Source: Saururus chinensis
Lineage: Eukaryota; Streptophyta; Magnoliopsida; Piperales; Saururaceae
NCBI GenBank assembly: GCA_035235625.1
Contig: CP141148.1
Span: 22,879,057 to 22,943,056 of the forward strand
Length of the DNA stretch: 64,000 nucleotides
Direction of reading: 5' to 3'
The translations under genes were made by a program, and so were the position numbers. Under the pieces are notes generated by a model that ran no database searches, was not told where the DNA came from, and saw nothing but the letters and a program-made list of their open reading frames with translations. Below, one piece after another: positions 1-12,308 of the stretch (within the stretch, counting starts at the first letter, position 1; every line of letters starts with the position of its first letter).

Positions 1-559
1 GATGTTTTCTCATCTGTCTTGTTTATCTAACCATACATAACATCTAAAACCCTAATACTAATCTCAAACAATCATAATGCCAAGTGAACACACTTATATA
101 ATATGAATTGCACTCATCACATAGACAACTTATTAGTAATGACAAGGAAGAACAAATTTGATGATAATAAACTTAGTGATGAGTTGATGGTTGCTTCTTA
201 GAGGGTTGTCACTTTCATAATGGAAAATTTCAAACACATGAGATTGACTCTGCAGTTTAATTACAAAAGATCTATGACAGACAGAAAGATCTACCAAAGT
301 TAAAATGGTGCAGTGCATGAAATAACACAAAGAATGAATTGTGAGGTAAGGTCCTATAGCATGAAACGAAATATTTCATAGAGAATATTGTTGCAGGTGA
401 ACAGAGCTCTGAGACAACCTAATTATAAAAGCTAACATAGAGGAGAGGGAGAGAGAAAGAGAGATAGATGGAGCATTGTCCACCCCAATATATTTTGAAG
501 AGTTAATATGCTTGTGTATGCCACAGATTTTTACTGTATTTACTCCTTTTTCTTCACAG
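1..559 (+). other. Intron (3' part) of the NOL10-type gene
   Basis: This AT-rich stretch ends in a pyrimidine tract and AG at 558-559, directly before the first recognisable exon. No segment here translates into the part of NOL10/Enp2 proteins that should precede that exon, so I read all of it as intron. The short frames on both strands lack recognisable domains. The preceding exon, which should carry the end of the WD40 region and a charged linker, must lie left of the window. Confidence 0.6.
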
Positions 560-2283
560 ATAAAGAGAAAGTTACCTAAAGTGAACAGAGATCTTGCTGC
601 TCGCCTTCTTGAAAATGAGGATGCTGAAGTTGGAGGGGACAATGTTGACGAACCTATTGTGAAGAAGAAATTGTCAAAGAAAAATAAAATAGTTGGCAGT
701 GAGCTTCTAGAGGATGAGCGGTTTAAGGCCTTGTTTGAGAAAGAGGTAAATCTTAACCTTGTTTTCTATTTGTTTCAAAATACAATTCGAAGATTGATTT
801 TGGCATATTAATTTATTTTTTAATGGGATTTGGTTATCAGGACTTTGAAGTGGACAAATTTTCTCAAGAATACTTGTCTCGTCATCCTGAATCTACTAAA
901 AAACAAACATCACTGATAGAGGAGCATTTTGAGCCCGTTATTGTGGATGATGAGCCTGGAACCAGTGATTCAGATTTGTCTGATGGAATAGAATTGGTGG
1001 AAAACCGGTTCAATGATAACACAAATAAGGCTAAGCGAAAGTCAAAGTTCCCCAGGTCAGGTTTTTTCACATTTTTAAAGAAAACTAAGTTGATCCCACT
1101 GTCTATTACATGTTTTATATTTTTGTCATAAATTTTTGTTGATTAATTCTTTGATGTCATTGGGTATTCAGACAATTAAGGGAGTTCAACCATATTTTTA
1201 TTCCCTATGTGATTGTTTCATCTGTCAATACATGCTTTAAACCTGATGCCAACTAAATTTGTAAATAGAATTAGACCTTGTCTAGCTGCATCTGTGCCCT
1301 CATATAATTTACTTTTCATGATAAATTCTTTTGCAATATGTGGAAGGCATTGAATACTGGATATTTCTTCCATATCTCTATAATACTGATTTGAGCATTA
1401 CCACTGCTACTCTTATTACTGTCTGTTGCATTTGCTTGTCTTACTAACAGAGGTCCAGATTTTGTCCGTCAACTATCTTGATCTACTTCTGACTGAAAAA
1501 AGTAAACTGCTTGCGTACAATTGCCACTCATAACGACTAATTGTTGTTTAAGCATATTATCTTGCATGCTTTATCACAATCATAATAAAAGGCCCCTTTT
1601 CCCAACAATTTGAGGTTGGCAGCTGGATCTTATGCCTCCACTCTAGCCAGTCTTCTGCACGCTTTATATCGCAGAAATGTTTTCTTCCTAGTTATGGTCC
1701 TAAAAACGGATGCATTAATTTTAGATCTTTCCACTAGCTTTAGACCTAGCTTAGTACTACCGCTCTATCTATTTGTGTTTGGCATTTCTTGGGTTGGTTA
1801 AATGGTTCCAAATTCATGCTGTACAATGCATTCGAATTGAAAACAAAATATGAATCTATGAATGAGAAAAAGGTAAAACTCTGGCCTGCGTTTCTTACAT
1901 TCATGCCTAGCTAGCTAACCTTGAACAGTTAATTCTCTTTCAGATTTCATGAAGTGAAAGATGAGCGGCATGCTGAAGCATTTTTAAAAAATGTATCCCT
2001 GGCAAATGAAGATGTCCTTCCACTTGGAGAAAGAGTGGCTGCCCTTGGAAAGCAGACCAGTGGTGTGCCAAATGATGTGAAGATGGGACCTGGCGGGTCC
2101 CGTGAATTGTCCTTCATCAGGAGGAATTTTGAAAAAAATAAGAGTGGGGAAGAAGAGGGCACACGAGAAGTGAAAAGAAGAGGCATAAAATCATTAGGTC
2201 TTAAGTCTGATAAGCCAAGTTTCCGTGGAAGGGGAGGGAAGCAAAGAGGTGGCTATGGCAAGGGCAAAAGAAGGCGTGGCTGA
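560..2283 (+). CDS. NOL10: NOL10/Enp2-type nucleolar protein, last three exons (partial)
   Basis: Three exons are visible: 560-745, 841-1055 and 1944-2283, with stop TGA at 2281-2283. Introns 746-840 and 1056-1943 have GT donors and AG acceptors (746-747/839-840; 1056-1057/1942-1943), and the frame stays open through both. Exon 1 starts IKRKLPKVNRDLAARLL and ends with DERFKALFEKE; exon 2 continues DFEVDKFSQEYLSRHP. Together they match the NUC153 signature of NOL10 (yeast Enp2, Arabidopsis EDA7). Exon 2 then has an acidic stretch and a basic KAKRKSK patch. Exon 3 has ERVAALGKQ and ends in a Gly/Arg/Lys-rich tail (RGRGGKQRGGYGKGKRRRG). The family works in the nucleolus in 40S ribosome biogenesis, with an N-terminal WD40 domain that is not in this window. 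About 247 residues are visible of an expected 650-750. No break is seen, so this is probably a live gene. Confidence 0.88.
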
Positions 2284-2828
2284 AAATGCTTTATATCCAG
2301 TTGTGAGTGTTCTATATTATGTTTGCCTAATTATGAGGAGCTGATCATGGATACGGCAAAGGGACATTTCACGGGCCTGTGCAAAGCCTTTGATGCGTCA
2401 GATTTTTCAATGTGTACCTGACATCGGGCTTCTATTTTCCTTCTTGATGTATGTGGCAACACTTCTAGGAATAGTTTGTCCGTTCCAATGATGTTCTGAC
2501 ACACTAGTTACTAGCTATTTGCGTTTAGATGCAGTGTCTTATTACCCAATTTTTTACGTTATACTATAGAAAATGGCAATTGAAGCGAGTATTCTCACTA
2601 ACTACGATGTGTATTCATTTACCTTGATTTCTGTTTGTGCTTGAAACTCAATCACCCCTGCAGCGTTAAGAAGTGATTTCAGTTCTTACTTTGTAGTTTA
2701 GTACAAAGACTTGTTAAATTATAAGTGGGCCATCGACCCAATTTAGTGGCTGGGTCTGGTCAAGCTAGTAACTTTACTGGGTGATGTTCTGGCTGTACAT
2801 AAATATTGAAGATGCATAAAAAAATGAT
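2284..2828 (+). other. 3' UTR and near 3' flank of the NOL10-type gene
   Basis: Follows the stop codon at 2281-2283 and is AT-rich without a long frame. A classical AATAAA signal is not evident, so the polyadenylation site cannot be placed. The first few hundred bases are presumably untranslated mRNA and the rest intergenic. Confidence 0.4.
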
Positions 2829-2893
2829 CCCTCCGTTCAACTTTAATAGTCCTAATTTGAAAACAAAATGAACTTCAGGGCGGAGAGGGTATA
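2829..2893. repeat. Stowaway-like MITE remnant
   Basis: The left end reads CCCTCCGTTCAACTTTAATA and the right end GGGCGGAGAGGGTATA, so the two ends are imperfect inverted copies of the CTCCCTCCGT terminus typical of Stowaway (Tc1/mariner-type) MITEs. At about 65 bp it is much shorter than usual, so the middle is probably deleted. A TA lies at the right end; the left duplication is not clear. Confidence 0.4.
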
Positions 2894-3324
2894 TATTTGC
2901 CTGATTACCACGTTTCAATGTGCCTATAGTTGGTAGCACTAACCACGGCATCTTGTTTATGCTCTTGTTTGTTACTATGAATTTTGCATTCTCGATTTAG
3001 GCTTGGTGCTAGGGTGTCCTATGAAAACATGCTTAGCACTTGGAGCTGGATTATAGTGGTTAGCCAGGGTTGGATTGTTTGTTTGTGTACCTAGTGATAT
3101 GGGCACTCTTTCCTAGTTGTAGTGTTGAATATGCAAGGTTGTGGTTGGAACGATGCAAATAGCGTTTATTGTATTGATTTTTGATATTTGGCTTTGCAAG
3201 AAACATTGGTGAAGTGTTACATGTTGACACAAGACATTGGAGGTTGGCCGTAAGTTTATATCAAACCCTTACTTTGTAATAGGCTGTAGAATCATAGATG
3301 GATCAGTCTACTGTATAAACAAAT
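2894..3324. other. Intergenic DNA, nothing recognised
   Basis: No reading frame with a recognisable domain, no RNA gene and no repeat structure visible by eye. Confidence 0.35.
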
Positions 3325-4480
3325 TGTTGGAATATGCTTTATGAGAAGAAAAGTAGTTTCTTTTTATGTCCTGAATTATGAAACTGTTCCACTTGTCTAA
3401 TTAATAAGCAATATCAAACAATGTTATTAATTATCTCATAACCCTTGTTCGATAATTAATACTATCAAATCTGTATTCACTTAGAGATAACTCGCCCCTC
3501 GAGAAATCTCCAGACAAAGGACTCCAACCTTGGAGTAGACTGCTTAACAACAACTTGATCCAAATCCCCAGGGCTCTCAATAGCATGCCACGAATATTGA
3601 GAAGAGGATCCTAACTGCGCTCATGGACACATATTGGCGAGAAGCACAAGCCTTCCATGATGCTCATACAACTCCGCTTTTCGTACGTACTAAATAGTCC
3701 TGGGAAGACCTGCGGGAGACCCGCGGTAAAGACCCTCTGGTCGATACCCAAACCGTCGTGGCGATGAAGAAGCGTATCGCAATCTCCACCATTCCCCAAC
3801 TCTGAGAAAGATGTCTTTTAAGACATTACTAATGAATCCATATAAGCCTCAAGTCCTTATGACCATTGACTCCCCCAAACATCTGAAACTTAGACTAGAT
3901 TATTTCCATCCAGTCAAGTATCTGCTCAACCATTTGGGTCCTCTTCACCTTGTGAATCGGCCTAATAAATAGCTCATCCACTGAGCTATGACTTAGAGAA
4001 CATCCCATAACCATGAATTGGTCCAAACCCTAAAGAGGGTATTTTAGTCATTATCTTGATTAGGTGTTCTCCCCACAATCCAACGACAACCAAAATCTCT
4101 TGATTAGTCTTTATTAACCTTAAGTTACTAATATAACTTAACATAGCAATAATAAATGCAAGCATCAGAATAATCAACATATATAATATGCAGTCACTAA
4201 GAAACTAAGGCCCATTGCACTCATTTGCAGGGCTAGGGCTTAACTAGTTCAAGCCCAAGAGTGTAAATAACTCTAACGCATCCCGCGATTTACATATATA
4301 ACACTCTAGTTGATCGATGTACTTAGTTGCAGACACGAGTAATTCGCTCCCCTAAACCTTAAGAATGAGGGTCATTCCTCTTGTTTCCCATGACACAATG
4401 ACCTGACAAGGTCCTCGTGTCACTTACTAGTCACACCCCTTCCTTTTAAAGCCATTCTACGTCACTATAACGTACCCTAA
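3325..4480 (+). mobile_element. LTR-like noncoding block, start TGTTGGAATATG
   Basis: Begins with TGTTGGAATATGC, a common start for plant LTRs, and continues as noncoding DNA with no gag or pol. A plus-strand TATAAATA lies further right at 4928-4935, outside this block as drawn. No matching end, primer site or target duplication was found, so this is best read as a partial or solo LTR fossil. The right boundary is arbitrary. Confidence 0.35.
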
Positions 4481-4489
4481 CGCTTAGTG

Positions 4490-6219
4490 GTTAGGTTATT
4501 ACTTTCGACAGAAACGGAATATACTGCCCTTAAAGGCATTAGGGTAATTCTACTCCTTAGGGTATGCTACCTTCCATTGGGTCATTCTGGTCATCACACT
4601 ACCCTTTTATTTATTTTAAGTCATAATCCTCTCAAGAGGCTCCACGCTCAAACTAACTCGCGCTTCTATTCACACGAATGCGGGTGAATCCACTCAAGGG
4701 GTATTTCTGTCATATGGTTCAAGGCCTTACTGACATCCGATGGGTCCAAAATTGAACTCAAGGGTACTACTAGACTTCATGGACTTTGTATAATTTTCCC
4801 GGCATGTGACGGGTTCGTGAACCCCTTTAACCGACCGAGATTTCTACTAACAATTTACTATAAACCCTAAGGGCAAAATGGTTAATTAACCACTCACTGG
4901 GATTTTTTTTCACTAAGAGACTTGGCCTATAAATAGGTTACCCATTAAAATCTCATTGAGAGTTTTCTCGATTTTTAAATCAACTCATAGGCCCCTGAAC
5001 CGGAGCCCCGAAGTCGGGTAAATGGTGTTCACACTATGATTTAACTACTAGGGGTAAAAAGGTCATTTTAGAGACTGTGATTTTTCCCAGTCCTGACACA
5101 TGGTTAGAATACTCCCACACTTCTTGGGGTCCTTGAGTATTTTTCTAGAATATTTTTGACATTTTACCTCCCTGAACCGGTTCAAAACCCCCTTTCCTTC
5201 TTTTTTTTTTTAAACCGACCCGGTCCGGGTGGGTTTGGGTCGACGACCCGCAACGCGGGTCGTCTTCCTTGCGTCCGGCTAGAGGCGTATTCCAATGGGC
5301 CTGGCCCCCGCCACTGCCCGGGGCCAAAGTCGCCCCTTTTTATCCTTTTTTGTTTTTTTTTGCTGCGCGCAGCGGCAGAAGCCGCTGCTGTAGCCACGGC
5401 CGGTGCTGCCTGGCTAGTGCGGCCTGGGCTGTTGCAGCCAAGGGGGGTGCGCCTTCCACTTTCTTTCCCTTTTTTTAACAACGGGCAGCCTGCGCAGCGA
5501 CAGGCGAATCCGCCACCGCTAAGGCCGTCGAAGCCAAGGAAACCGCGGTCAAAGCTAGGGCCATCGCGGCCAGAGCCAAGGCCGCCGTGCGGCTTTGTTC
5601 GACCACTATTCCGGCGACCAAAAAATTCAAAATATTGTTTACGTACGTGAATAATATTTGCTGAACAAAATTTACTATAATTTTCATACAAATCAATTAA
5701 CAAAATTCATAATAATCATAACCTAAAATCCTACCTCTGTGGCCGAGTTGATGTCAATCCACCGCCGCCGGAGCCTTGCCAGAGTTTTGGCAGAAAATTC
5801 TCTCCTTTCATTCACCGTCCACTAGCTCCCCCCAAAAAGCCCTAATTAATTCTTTTTATAGGTATGAGATTAGATATCCTAATCTCATGAGAAATTGGGC
5901 CCCAAAAAACAAATTTTCGGAATAGTAAATAATCGGGCCCACAAGACAACTTAAACAGCCCAGTTGCACGTTTATATTGGGTAAACGGGCCCTATACGAT
6001 ATGTTCAACTTTGAATAGTAGTATCTCCATCATCCAGACTCCGATTCGCGCGTTCTTGGTGGCGTTTCGAAGCTCTTTCCGTATATTGTCCAACCATATA
6101 GGTTTCAGCCATCACTTACAACTGATGATCAAGTTATTTTCATGAGAGGGTCAAGGGGTTCAACACCCTAATTTCCACGTAGTCGACTTTGGGAATTTAG
6201 AAAATTCCCGGGCATTACA
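4490..6219 (-). mobile_element. Gypsy-type LTR, probably solo (minus)
   Basis: Read on the minus strand, the block starts at 6219 with TGTAATGCCCGGGAATTTT, a typical start of plant gypsy LTRs. A minus-strand TATAAAAAG lies at 5852-5860. Near 6045 it carries a short block similar to the GTTCTTGGTACCGTT word seen in two other LTR starts of this window. The segment 5160-5620 is strongly GC- and CpG-rich compared with its surroundings. There is no gag or pol, and the inner (left) end was not found. A five-base candidate duplication AATAG follows position 6219, but its partner was not located. Confidence 0.5.
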
Positions 6220-6399
6220 AATAGTATGTGATATTTATGAGATATATATAGCATGGTTGCCGAGCATGATGAATGCGTGATTGTAGTTAAATATATACTT
6301 ATATAATATTTCAGTAAGTAAACCCTATGCTTATGTGAATCCTTGTAATTGATAGACACTCCATGACCATTGCATTCTACACAAAAGAACAAATGATCC

Positions 6400-7052
6400 C
6401 GATCTTTGGAGCATACAAATGAGGACCCTCTTCATATCCAAAGATCTATGGGAGTATGTTAAATAAAGCTATGAAGAACCACAAAATGGAGAAGACTTAA
6501 CCACTTGGGATGAAGAGAAGAAGAAGACATACAAAGAGAACTAGAAGCAAGATGCAAAAGCCCTATTCTACATACAATAAGCAATGAGCAAAACAAAATT
6601 TTCAAGAATCATGGCTTCCACAAAATCTAAAGAAGCATGAGAAATTTTGAGGAATGAATTTTAAAGAACCGAAAAGGTAATTGCTATCAAGCTTCAAACT
6701 TTATGGAGGGATTTTTGATAATTTGGCAATGAAAGATAGTGAGAATGTTTAAGAGTTTAATTCTAGAGTTTCTACCATTGTTAATCATATTAGAATCTAT
6801 GGAGATAGTATTCCAGATTAGAAGATTGTGCAAAACGTGTTAAGAAGCATGCCGGCCAAAATTGAGCATGTTGTGGCCGTTATTGAAGATGTAAGAGATT
6901 TATCAAAATTGAGCATGCATGAGTTGATGAGTTCTCTTGAAAGTCATAAAGCAAGAATGAAGAAGTTTACTTCCTCCATGGAGGAAGCCTTCCAATCCAA
7001 ATTGACTTTCAAGGAGAAGAAGGAAGATGGAGGAAAGAAAAAATCACACTAA
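6400..7052 (+). mobile_element. Ty1/copia gag fragment (fossil)
   Basis: Plus-strand translation matches the UBN2/gag domain of copia elements: KLQTLWRDFDNLAMKDSENV, VLRSMPAKIEHVVAVIEDV and LSMHELMSSLESHKARM, followed by a basic tail. This part normally precedes the gag zinc knuckle. No zinc knuckle, protease, integrase or reverse transcriptase follows, so this is an isolated, broken scrap of one element, with several breaks. Confidence 0.75.
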
Positions 7053-7372
7053 CCACTCTAGTGCTCTCCCAAACAATGTTTATACTCTTTTTTTCTCCGC
7101 ACTTTGAGATCAATTGCTATATTCTTTGTTTGTACTCAGTTTTACAATTCCTCTTCCTTGCATATATTAGTTTTATCGTGAGTAGTTCTTTTATATATAT
7201 AAGTCTTTTGAAGTAATTCTATGATATAGATATAATTTTGGCTCGTGTTATAAGTATATATTTCAGATAATTCTACAGCCTTTACTTGCATTGTTGTATG
7301 TTTTTATTTTGATATTTTGCTGCTCTTCCTTGTTTATATTAGTTTCCTTCTTAGTTGATCTACACGATCTTC

Positions 7373-7520
7373 ATTAATGTCCGTTCTCTGTTCCATGCGA
7401 AGCATTAGGCTAGTCCTTGAATTCTATTATTTTTGCATGACATTTGAAGTACTAGTTTTAAGAGTAATCTAGTGATCCACTAGGTTGAGTAGACAGATAT
7501 TGGACTCGCAACATGAGACA
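7373..7520 (+). mobile_element. Tail of a copia-like LTR
   Basis: Contains the stretch from 'tactagttttaagag' to 'tagacagatattgg', which recurs at the end of the LTR copies near 17185, 35215 and 40390 and, reversed, at 33412. It is a short fragment of that shared LTR family. Confidence 0.5.
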
Positions 7521-8885
7521 TGGATTATACGTGGGTAACAAGTTCATGTCAGAATAAGTGCATGTACACATAAGTAGTCATAATCATAAATGATCTAGAG
7601 TGCATAGAGCATGGTTCATGAATGAATAACATAACATATGTGCAAGCATTCATACTTTAGCATGATAATACTTTACTAGTTACATGTAAGAGACATGGTG
7701 AAACCATCAAAATCTAGCTTAAAAATAAGCATACAAGTCAATTTACACTTAGGTGATCAATCGGTCACAAGGGCAGTCGATCGGGCCTTGAAGGCGATCA
7801 ATCAGTTTTCTTTAGGTCCAAAGACGGTTCTTTTTCGATCGATCGGCCCTCAAGGGCAATTGATCGGTTGTGCCCCGAAAACATGAAAACCCGATCTTTT
7901 TAGCAAATACATGTCCGATCTTCCATCAAAACCACATCAAACTTCAAATAAACATCATCTAAGCTTGAGATATGATATATCCAACATAACCCATGCACAT
8001 TCATATCAAATCAAAATACATATCTAAGAAGATCGAAGTTCACACACCCAACATGCATCAAGAACATGATTCAACACACAATCCATGGTGTTAATGTAAG
8101 GAAAATTTCACTAAACAAAAACCTTTTATCCTAAATCTGTAGAAAAATCCCTTCAATCTCTTACCAAATTCAAATTATTACTAACCAACAAATTCGATCA
8201 CATTAGCCTTAAACAAAACTACATCTTTCCACCAAATAGAGACTCAAAACCGCTAATAGCAAGACAAATCAGGTATTCCCTTCTGCCCAAACATGAAACA
8301 TAAGGGTAGGAATAAGAAACAAGGATCTAGGGCTTTCTAACATCGGTAAAAGAAGGAAGTTTGGAGAGTAGAAGACATGGAATCAAATGCATGTAAGTAG
8401 AACATGGGTATCAAGGTAAAAACATAACAAATCTTGAAGTAGACTTGCTTGATTACCTTGGATGAAGCTAGAACACATTCATTCCCTTCTAGAGAGAGGT
8501 TAGAGCATAATAAACCCTTGAATCTCAGCCACCCAAAGGAAGTAAAAGGCCAAGTTGGCTATTTATACTATTGGATAGGTAAGTGGGCTTGCATTTGCCC
8601 AATTAAGGAACAAATGAAACCTACCTTAGAAAATGAGCTAAAATGAATGTAACAAGACCCAAGCCCATCTTATATTTCTAATGAAGGTCGGCAGCCCAAG
8701 GAGATGGCACAACGATGAGGATGGTTGTGCATCCTAGAGTGGGGCCCACTTGCTTAATAAAAGGAAATATATAGAAATTGCAACAATTAATGTGGTAACA
8801 AGATGGTTTAAGTTTGACACCAATGTACTCTATGAGTATTTCTACCTCATGACTAGGAGAACGAGTTTGTCAGACCTTTAGTAAC
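7521..8885 (-). mobile_element. LTR-like block with TATA box (minus)
   Basis: Noncoding DNA with a minus-strand TATAAATA at 8560-8567. A run of C at about 8885-8891 (a G-run on minus) may be the polypurine tract or the outer edge. At 7755-7866 it holds GATCAATCGGTC, CGATCGGGCC and TCGATCGATCGGCC words like those in other LTRs here, although in this piece they are not just upstream of the TATA box. Boundaries and family are uncertain; a solo LTR or rearranged LTR is likeliest. Confidence 0.4.
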
Positions 8886-8956
8886 CCCCCAATATAATCA
8901 GTCAACTAATTCTCAGACAAAAATTCAAAACAAGACCAAGAAAATTCATAATCGAA

Positions 8957-9950
8957 CTAAACCATCAATACAACAAAAGTAAATAATAATATAAAATTTT
9001 TAGGTCTACCAATCCAGGTCCACCACAATATGGAAAAGATATCTTCGAGTTCACAATTAGGCATGAAAGGCACCAAAAAGTGGACCAAATCGATGTCAAT
9101 ATCCTTGTTGTATGGGGAAATAATGACCACGGAAAAATTAGTTCTCGATAAGGCAAGATTTCCTTCCAAAACAATTTGCACATGGGTGCCAAATTTTTCA
9201 TCAATCAACTTCTTCTCAGCGCTCTAAGATGTTGGCATCATACCCTTCACTGCACCAGATAGCAAGGGTGACAGAGTCCAACGGATGGCAAGCATAGATG
9301 GAGCAAGAAGACAGGACTTGTCCAGCAAACGTGATAGAATGGGTGGGCAGAGGTAGTGGTTGGAGGTAGAACCAAATTGCCAACAACGACAGGAAGTACC
9401 CCTCTACAGATGCTATCCCAAGAAGAAGCCCAAAGAATGGCTTGAGTCCCCATGAATTTCCAACACATCTAGAGCAAAAAAAGAGACAAGATTGGCACCA
9501 CAATAAGCTTTGTTGCCAGATGGTTGTGACATCAGAGTTGACTTTAGTGAACGTGGGCATCAACAAAATTGTTGAAAGAGGTGGTTGGTACTTGGGTAGT
9601 TGTAAAGGTTTCGGTGGTTTGTTTGTTCCTTTGGCTTGCGGAGAGACAACAAGGCTGGCCGGTATGAACACAGTAGGTGTGGTGGGGGCAGCGTTGGAAG
9701 GAGGAGATAGAGAAGGCACCTTTGTTGGTTCAATAAGTGTGGGGGCAGTCATGGAGGGGGCCTCCATGGGCTTGGGCAATCATGAAGGGGCAGCGCTAGC
9801 TCATTGAAATGGAGCAGGGAATTAGGCCTGGAGCAGCCTTCATGAACTGTTGTGCCAAACATTCAACAGCGGGAAAAAATTGTTCACATGTTTCCACGAA
9901 GGCAGTCAACACATAAGAAGACACAAGGGACATGTTCGTCATGGCTTGAT
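8957..9950 (-). pseudogene. Degenerate reading region of unknown family
   Basis: Several overlapping minus-strand frames run through this interval. One (9216-9779) begins with a Pro/Thr/Ser-rich stretch, and another (8957-9208) contains EKFGTHVQIVLEGNL. A third reading near 9800-9950 gives AFVETCEQFFPAVECLAQQF. The way coding-like sequence hops between frames suggests a decayed gene. I do not recognise the family. Its position among LTR pieces makes a transposon origin likely. Confidence 0.3.
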
Positions 9951-9956
9951 ACTATT

Positions 9957-10700
9957 GTTGTGTCCCGGTGGACACAATGAAAAGACATGAAAGAGGAAAA
10001 AGTGACTTGTATTTGGAATAGGATAAAAAGAAGAATCCTATTTGAACTTTACTTTATGTTCGGTTTCTATTGACTATAAATACAATACGCAGGACATGAG
10101 CTTGTTAGAAGAAATTGTGAGATTTTTGTCTTTTGTGAGAGGAGAGAAAACATAAGCGAGTTTTCTTTTGCTTTTGTTTTTGGTATGTTCTAAATATTTC
10201 ACTATAGTTTTGGAATTGCTTGTCCTTTGTATGCTTCGGAAGAGGGCATTGACAAGTGTTTTGGGACTTTGTTTGTAGGTAAGTTTTGGTGACTTTCTCT
10301 TGATTATAATGAAATTTGTTAGTAGCGTAGGTGATTAGTCAAACTATGTTAAAGTTGTGTGTTTTATTATGTTTGCTTGATTAGGCATGAACTTAGATAT
10401 TTGTTGATCTTTATATCATTACTTGCCTAGGTTGGGGATAATGGCTTGTTATTTTAACTTGATTTAGGCAATAATAAAAGGGCCCATGAATATGATATTC
10501 AAAAAAATTAAGGTAGAATAAAAAATATCTATTAAATATGCCTTGAGATATCATTTATATAAAAATGAATTATGTTTTTAGTCTTGGCAACTACAATAGA
10601 TTTTTGAGAAGCTCGTTCAAGTTGAAATAAAAGAGAAGAAAGTTACAAAACATAAAACAAGCAAAACATATGAGAAACTGTCTAAGCATAATGGCAAGTG
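9957..10700 (+). mobile_element. LTR-like block, start TGTTGTGTCCCGG
   Basis: Starts with TGTTGTGTCCCGGTGGACAC, in which TGTGTCC and GGACACA form a 7-bp dyad. A plus-strand TATAAATA lies at 10075-10082, about 120 bp in, and the DNA after it is noncoding, as expected for U3-R-U5. There is no matching second LTR or primer site. Right edge approximate. Confidence 0.4.
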
Positions 10701-10849
10701 TAATGTCAAAATCTTAGGGCCTAAGTAAAATTCCTCCGCAGTCTAGTTATTAATGTGGGAAATAAAAAGAGGAAGAAAGAATGGTGGACAAGCATTTATA
10801 GTAGTAAGTCAACATGAACTACCTTTAGTCCCCAGTCAGAGATGTGAAA

Positions 10850-11380
10850 AAGGTGGAAGACGATATGGACTTGTTCAATTGATCGCCCTAGGGTACTGGA
10901 ATATGTATTTAGAAGAACCGACTTATCGCCTGGTGTGGGTGATCGATTATTTGTGGGTATAGAGTGCTAGACAATGGACAAAATCTGCAATGATCGATTG
11001 CCAGGTGTGGATGATTGATTGATCAATGATCTCGCATGTGGCTTTGCTTCGTTTTAGACATTTTTTGATTGGCTACTCTAGGATTTCCTTATTAAAATAA
11101 GCTTATATGACCTTGTTTGACCCTTGGGGTATTTAAGAACTCTTAGAACCCAAGGGGAAGTTGAGGGAAGCATTGCAAAAGCTTTAGATTTTAAGAGTTG
11201 AGAGGATCTAAGGGTTGTGAGAGCTTTAATATTCTCTTTTGTAATATAGTGGATTTCTTTGACCGGTGGAGGTTAACACATTGCTAGACCACCTTAAATT
11301 TTGTGTCTTTTCTTGTCACATTTGTTTCCACATTGAAGTTCTTGATGCACGTCTCTCCAAAAGTTATTTTGATCCCAACA
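10850..11380 (+). mobile_element. Copia-like LTR fragment
   Basis: Holds the GATCGAT-type block at 10873-11020 (ATTGATCGCCC, GATCGATTATTTG, GATCGATTGCC), then a weak TATTTAAG at about 11129 and a noncoding leader. The order of block and TATA matches the LTRs at 16 kb, 18 kb and 34 kb. Ends not defined. Confidence 0.45.
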
Positions 11381-11399
11381 ACTAGTAGCTAAGGGAAGT

Positions 11400-12224
11400 T
11401 TCAATCGTGGCACATGAAGGAAAAACGAAGATGGAAGTTTAATGACACAAATTTTGTGTTTTGGTTGATGTAAATCAAGGACTATTTATATCAAAAAAAT
11501 TATGGCTGCTAAGGGCATGCACACAAGAGACAAGAGTACCAATGTCATAGGGTGATGAGGAGATTCCTAAAGATGTGGCAGAGGAGCAGAGTCCACACAA
11601 TGACGTAGTTTAGAGATTCTAGACTCCCAAATGGTTACTTACGAGGATTTGATGGCAGTTAGATGGGAGATCTTAGACACAGTTCGTTAGGGTTTTGCAT
11701 ATCTTCGATGACTGATTCAGGATGGGTCCTCAGCTTCATATGGTTCTTCTGGTGAGAGGGAGGATGATGCAGTTTGAAAACCGTTGGACAGATCATGATA
11801 TGTATTTTCTTGCTTATTCTTATGTATTATAAAATTGTGTACTTTAACATGAGCTTACTTTGAGACATTTAGTGATTATTCTTTATTATTTTCATGTCTT
11901 TGATGTTGATTACTTGACTTTTAAGATTGATTGATTATTTTCTTTAATTGTTAATTCACTTTTTGTTTATTTGTATCAAAAAGAGGGAGAAATGATTATT
12001 GAAAATAAAAGTAATATCTCATACTTATTTGAATAGTACTATGTAAATGATTTGTGTTAAGTGTGCGACTTTTTCAAGATCAATTCCAAATAGTCTTAAC
12101 CCTTAGTTGAGTTAAAGTATAAAATTTTGTACAAGTGAAAATCAATGCACTAAACTGTTAAGAGATGTAATTTTTTATTTTTATACTTCTAGTATTTTGT
12201 CACGAAATAGCCAAATAGAGAGAT
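11400..12224 (+). mobile_element. 3' internal tail of a copia-like unit (array unit 0)
   Basis: Matches the DNA just before the LTRs at 15985 and 39462. It has a short decayed coding tail with readings such as LVTYEDLMAVRWEILDTV, then noncoding DNA ending in 'ttttgtcacgaaatagcc' and a purine-rich AGAGAGAT directly before an LTR start. This is the remnant of the extra downstream gene and 3' leader of one unit. The element is broken and its 5' part is missing. Confidence 0.6.
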
Positions 12225-12308
12225 TATTAGAACATATGAGGGCATATGTATTCAAATTGTCTAATTCTGATGATTAAAACTATGTTAAAACTTCATGTAC
12301 AATATTAT
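12225..12308 (+). mobile_element. Truncated LTR joining array units 0 and A
   Basis: Starts TATTAGAACATATGAGGGC, as other LTR copies of this family do, but only about 84 bp remain before the sequence passes directly into gag zinc-finger DNA. It separates two head-to-tail units. Confidence 0.6.

Noticed and set aside
5156-5703. Overlapping reading frames of 164 and 173 codons on opposite strands
   Set aside because: Both fall in the CpG-rich patch, where stop codons are rare by composition. They are Pro/Gly/Arg-rich without a domain and sit inside an LTR.
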